NCBI RefSeq assembly: GCF_020536995.1
Contig: NC_068357.1
Span: 122,403,640-122,467,639 of the forward strand
Length of the DNA: 64,000 nt
Source: Dreissena polymorpha
Lineage: Eukaryota > Mollusca > Bivalvia > Myida > Dreissenidae
Direction: 5' to 3'
The notes below the pieces were generated by a model, which was not told the DNA's origin, did no database searches, and saw only the letters and a program-made list of their open reading frames with translations. This document shows positions 61,000 through 64,000 of the stretch, piece by piece; the stretch's first letter is position 1, and each line of letters begins with the position of its first letter. Position numbers and translations under genes: made by a program.

Positions 61000-61516
61000 T
61001 TAAAGGGATCTTTTCACGCTTTGGTAAATTGACAAAATTGAAAAAAGTTGTTTCAGATTCGCAAATTTTCATTTTAGTTATGATATTTGTGAGGAAACAG
61101 TAATACTGGACATTTTCCATGGTCTAATATAGCCATTATATTCATCTTTTGACGATTTTAAAACCTAAAAATTATAAAGCGTTGCAACGCGAAACGATTG
61201 AATAATTTGGAGAGTTCTGTTTTTGTCGTTAAATTTTGTGAAACTACGAAGATTGCTTATATAAGGTATAAAATACGTCCAACATGTGTACTCGGCGGAA
61301 TAGCTCAGTAGGCTAATGCGTTTTTACTTCAGGACTCTGGCAGGACTCCAGGGGTCACTGGTTCGAAACCTGGTCCGGGCAATGTTCTTTTCCTTTTTTT
61401 AATTTTATTCTTGATTTTTTACTGGAGCTTTTACGAACCAATGTTTACGTTTATCGATATAAAGCATTTAATGAATAGTTTAAAAAATGCCAAAATCTGT
61501 GAAAAGGCCCCTTTAA
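61000..61516. mobile_element. TTAA-flanked MITE with tRNA-like module, nested in the Harbinger-like element
   Basis: TTAA at 61000-61003 and 61513-61516 flank inverted ends AGGGATCTTTTCACG and TGTGAAAAGGCCCCT (about 11 of 13 match). The insertion splits the minus-strand coding remnant of the host element, so it came later. I recall near-identical copies of this sequence from bivalve genomes (not searched). Confidence 0.8.
61295..61381 (+). tRNA. tRNA-like module of the nested MITE (pol III promoter), not a working tRNA
   Basis: An A box TAGCTCAGTAGG and a B box GGTTCGAAACC with a pairing T stem (CTGG..CCTGG) are about 55 nt apart. The middle (AGGACTCTGGCAGGACTCCA) is a repeat that does not form a normal anticodon arm. 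The module keeps the internal promoter but not the cloverleaf. Confidence 0.55.
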
Positions 61517-61634
61517 GACGACCCAGCTCTTGGTTTTGGAAGGAGGAGGAAGACTCTTCCCCAGACACGGCTGATTCCATTATTTCTGTTACGCGCTGTT
61601 GGTGCCGCTTGAATGTTCCTTTTTTGGGAGGCAT
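61517..61634 (-). CDS. Accessory-protein remnant of the Harbinger-like element
   Basis: The minus strand opens M-P-P-K-K-G-T-F-K-R-H-Q-Q-R-V-T-E-I-M-E and continues S-A-V-S-G-E-E-S-S-S-S-F to the border of the nested MITE. Across the MITE the same frame continues for about 20 codons (60965-60999). It is basic and then acidic/Ser-rich, like the N-terminal end of the Myb-type second protein of Harbinger elements; no Myb helix is left to prove it. Confidence 0.4.
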
Positions 61635-62109
61635 TCTTTGTATGACAATACAAGAGGCTATGGGCGCAATGTTCAATCGTAGTTCGTTCCTACCTGGCCG
61701 TACCAGTCCGTCGCAATTCCCACTGCTTCGTAGCGGACCGTTCTAGTTCGTACTTACCCGTACTAGACTGAGCGGATCCGTAGTTAGATCGTACTGATTC
61801 GCGTAGCATCGTTCTTAATCGTACCAGACGGTAGCGGATTCGTAGTTTGATCGTACCGATTCGTAGCGCTCCGTACTAAATCGCGTCGATCAGTAGCAGT
61901 GCGTACCTTTCCTTGTTCGTTTTCCAACATTTTGATGGTACTTTCGTTGTGCTCCGTACTGAAATCGTAGCGGCCTACGAATGTTGACATTTTCGTAGTC
62001 ATTCGTAGCCGATTGAATCGTAGCTCATTCGTAGCTCTGATTCGTGACAGTGTGACCGAGGCATAAAGCAGATTAGCACATTCAAAAAGTTCTGTAGAGC
62101 ATTTAACTT

Positions 62110-62450
62110 ATACAATATATATGGAGAATAGTGTAACCCAGCTCGAAAAATCCCCGACTTGAACACGTGATCTCTCGGATATAAGACAAACACTCGACCG
62201 CGTCGCTTTAAAAGCAAGCTCATATAGTAAAGCAGTTTAGGTACAAATGATACCTTTTTGAAATTATTCCACGAATTTCTTACTGCTATGACATCTGTGG
62301 GACGTCGTGCAGACCGACTAACACATGTGTGTTATTTACGTTTGGCGCAAATGTTACCCATGTCGAAAAATACCCGATCACGATGGATTGAACCCTGGAC
62401 CAATTGGTTACATGGCAGACTCTACCGCGTCGCTTAAAGCTAGCTCATAA
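62110..62450 (-). mobile_element. Two diverged SINE-like tRNA heads in tandem
   Basis: Segments 62110-62225 and 62335-62455 share TGTNACCCA..TCGAAAAAT.CCCGA, then ACCGCGTCGCTT and AGC(A/T)AGCTCATA.AGTAAA. On the minus strand the right copy has an A-box-like AAGCGACGCGGTAGAG and a B-box GGGTTCAATCC. The left copy's B box is degraded. They are probably tRNA-derived SINE fragments. Confidence 0.5.
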
Positions 62451-62518
62451 AGTAAAATTCTCCTTTTACGCCACCCTGCTTCAAAACCGGTTACTGTCCT
62501 TTCGTTTTTTAATATGAT

Positions 62519-63374
<856 letters not shown>

Positions 63375-64000
63375 ATTACAGCTCTTCTTGCAAAGCATCA
63401 ACTGCAGTGCGGTGTGGTTAAGATCTTTCTTCGAAACTTCCAATACTGTTTTGAGTACAGCTCCCGCCAATCAACAGCCACAGTTGCTTTGGTTACAGCC
63501 TTTCCTGTAACACGCAAGAGCTGTGTGTTGTACAGCTATGTCTGCAAAACATCCACTGCTGCGTAAAGTACAGCTCTTCCTGCAAACCACGCATGGCTGT
63601 GTGGGGTATAGGTCTTTCTGCAAAACATCCACTGCTGCGTGGGTTATATGTCTTCCTGAAAAGCATCCACTGTTGCGTGAAGTAGAGCTTTTCCAACAAA
63701 ACATCCACTGCTTCGTGAAGTACAGCTCTTCCTGCAAGACAACCACTGCTTAGTGAAGTACAGCTCTTCCTGCAAAACATCCACTGCTTAGTGATGTACA
63801 GCTCTTCCTGCACGACATCCACTGCTGCGTGATGTACAGCGCTTCCTGCAAGACATCCACTGCTTAGTGAAGTACAGCTTTTCATGCAGAAACCCACTGC
63901 TGCGTGAAGTACAGATCTTCCTGCAAGACATCCACTGCTGCGTGAAGTACAGCTCTTCCTGCACGACATCCACTGCTGCGTAATGTACAGCTCTTCCTGC
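63375..64000. repeat. 38-bp minisatellite reaching the window end
   Basis: The unit CAGCTCTTCCTGCAAGACAT plus CCACTGCTGCGTGAAGTA recurs about 13-16 times, degenerate on the left (63375-63520) and regular from about 63530 to the end, where it is cut by the window. Because the unit lacks stops in all three minus-strand frames and 38 is not a multiple of three, open frames up to 158 codons appear; these are taken as repeat artefacts. Confidence 0.9.

Larger units (their letters stand above)
60026..62063. mobile_element. Harbinger-like DNA transposon, non-autonomous, with nested insertion
   Basis: Inverted ends of about 47 bp with one internal mismatch start TGCCTCGGTCACACTGTCAC and GAATCAGAGCTACGAA. 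TA (TTA on the left, TAA on the right) flanks both ends. The subterminal 450 bp on the left and 350 bp on the right are dense with CTACG/CGTAG and CGTAC motifs. Two short coding remnants point outward-to-inward, one plus and one minus, as in the two-gene layout of Harbinger elements. Near-identical ends indicate recent activity. A separate TTAA-MITE is inserted at 61000-61516. Confidence 0.75.

Overview
The window is AT-rich, repeat-dense eukaryotic DNA with intron-split genes, almost certainly from a mollusc and most likely a bivalve. The clues are a scavenger-receptor cysteine-rich (SRCR) exon, a cluster of CYYR1-like membrane protein genes, and several repeat types that I recall from bivalve genomes (the 145-bp AGGTCA-bearing repeat, the palindromic 'CCCATTTATGCCTAG' MITE, the 'AGGG..CTTTTCAC' MITE). 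A dreissenid mussel is my best guess from memory of these repeats; nothing was searched.

The left half (1-33 kb) is mostly non-coding. It holds one SRCR exon on the minus strand near 1.6 kb, a 1.27-kb hAT-like element with a perfect 8-bp target-site duplication (5181-6468), TTAA-flanked MITEs, a tRNA-derived SINE, short tandem duplications, a broken unassigned open frame near 21.9 kb and LINE remnants. The largest LINE (31.2-33.6 kb, minus) keeps an endonuclease part and a reverse-transcriptase part with a YADD motif.

The gene core is 33.8-57.8 kb: three consecutive paralogues on the minus strand, each with four coding exons. The first exon encodes a signal peptide in two of the three, the second a six-cysteine ectodomain, the third a transmembrane helix, and the fourth a Pro/Gln/Tyr-rich tail ending in a W-Q-P-P-x-Y-E-E motif. 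Intron phases are 1-2-1 in all three and the transmembrane exon is 134 nt every time, so the array arose by tandem duplication. The architecture matches the CYYR1 branch of the Shisa-like/STMC6 transmembrane adaptors. Their introns carry most of the mobile DNA of this region, including a 2.7-kb TIR element containing a roughly 2-kb GC-rich minisatellite that is inverted on itself.

The right end (58-64 kb) is a transposon nest. A Harbinger-like element (60026-62063, TIRs of about 47 bp) contains a TTAA-flanked MITE that carries a tRNA-like module. It is followed by SINE-like tRNA heads, a long TA microsatellite and a 38-bp minisatellite that runs off the window end.
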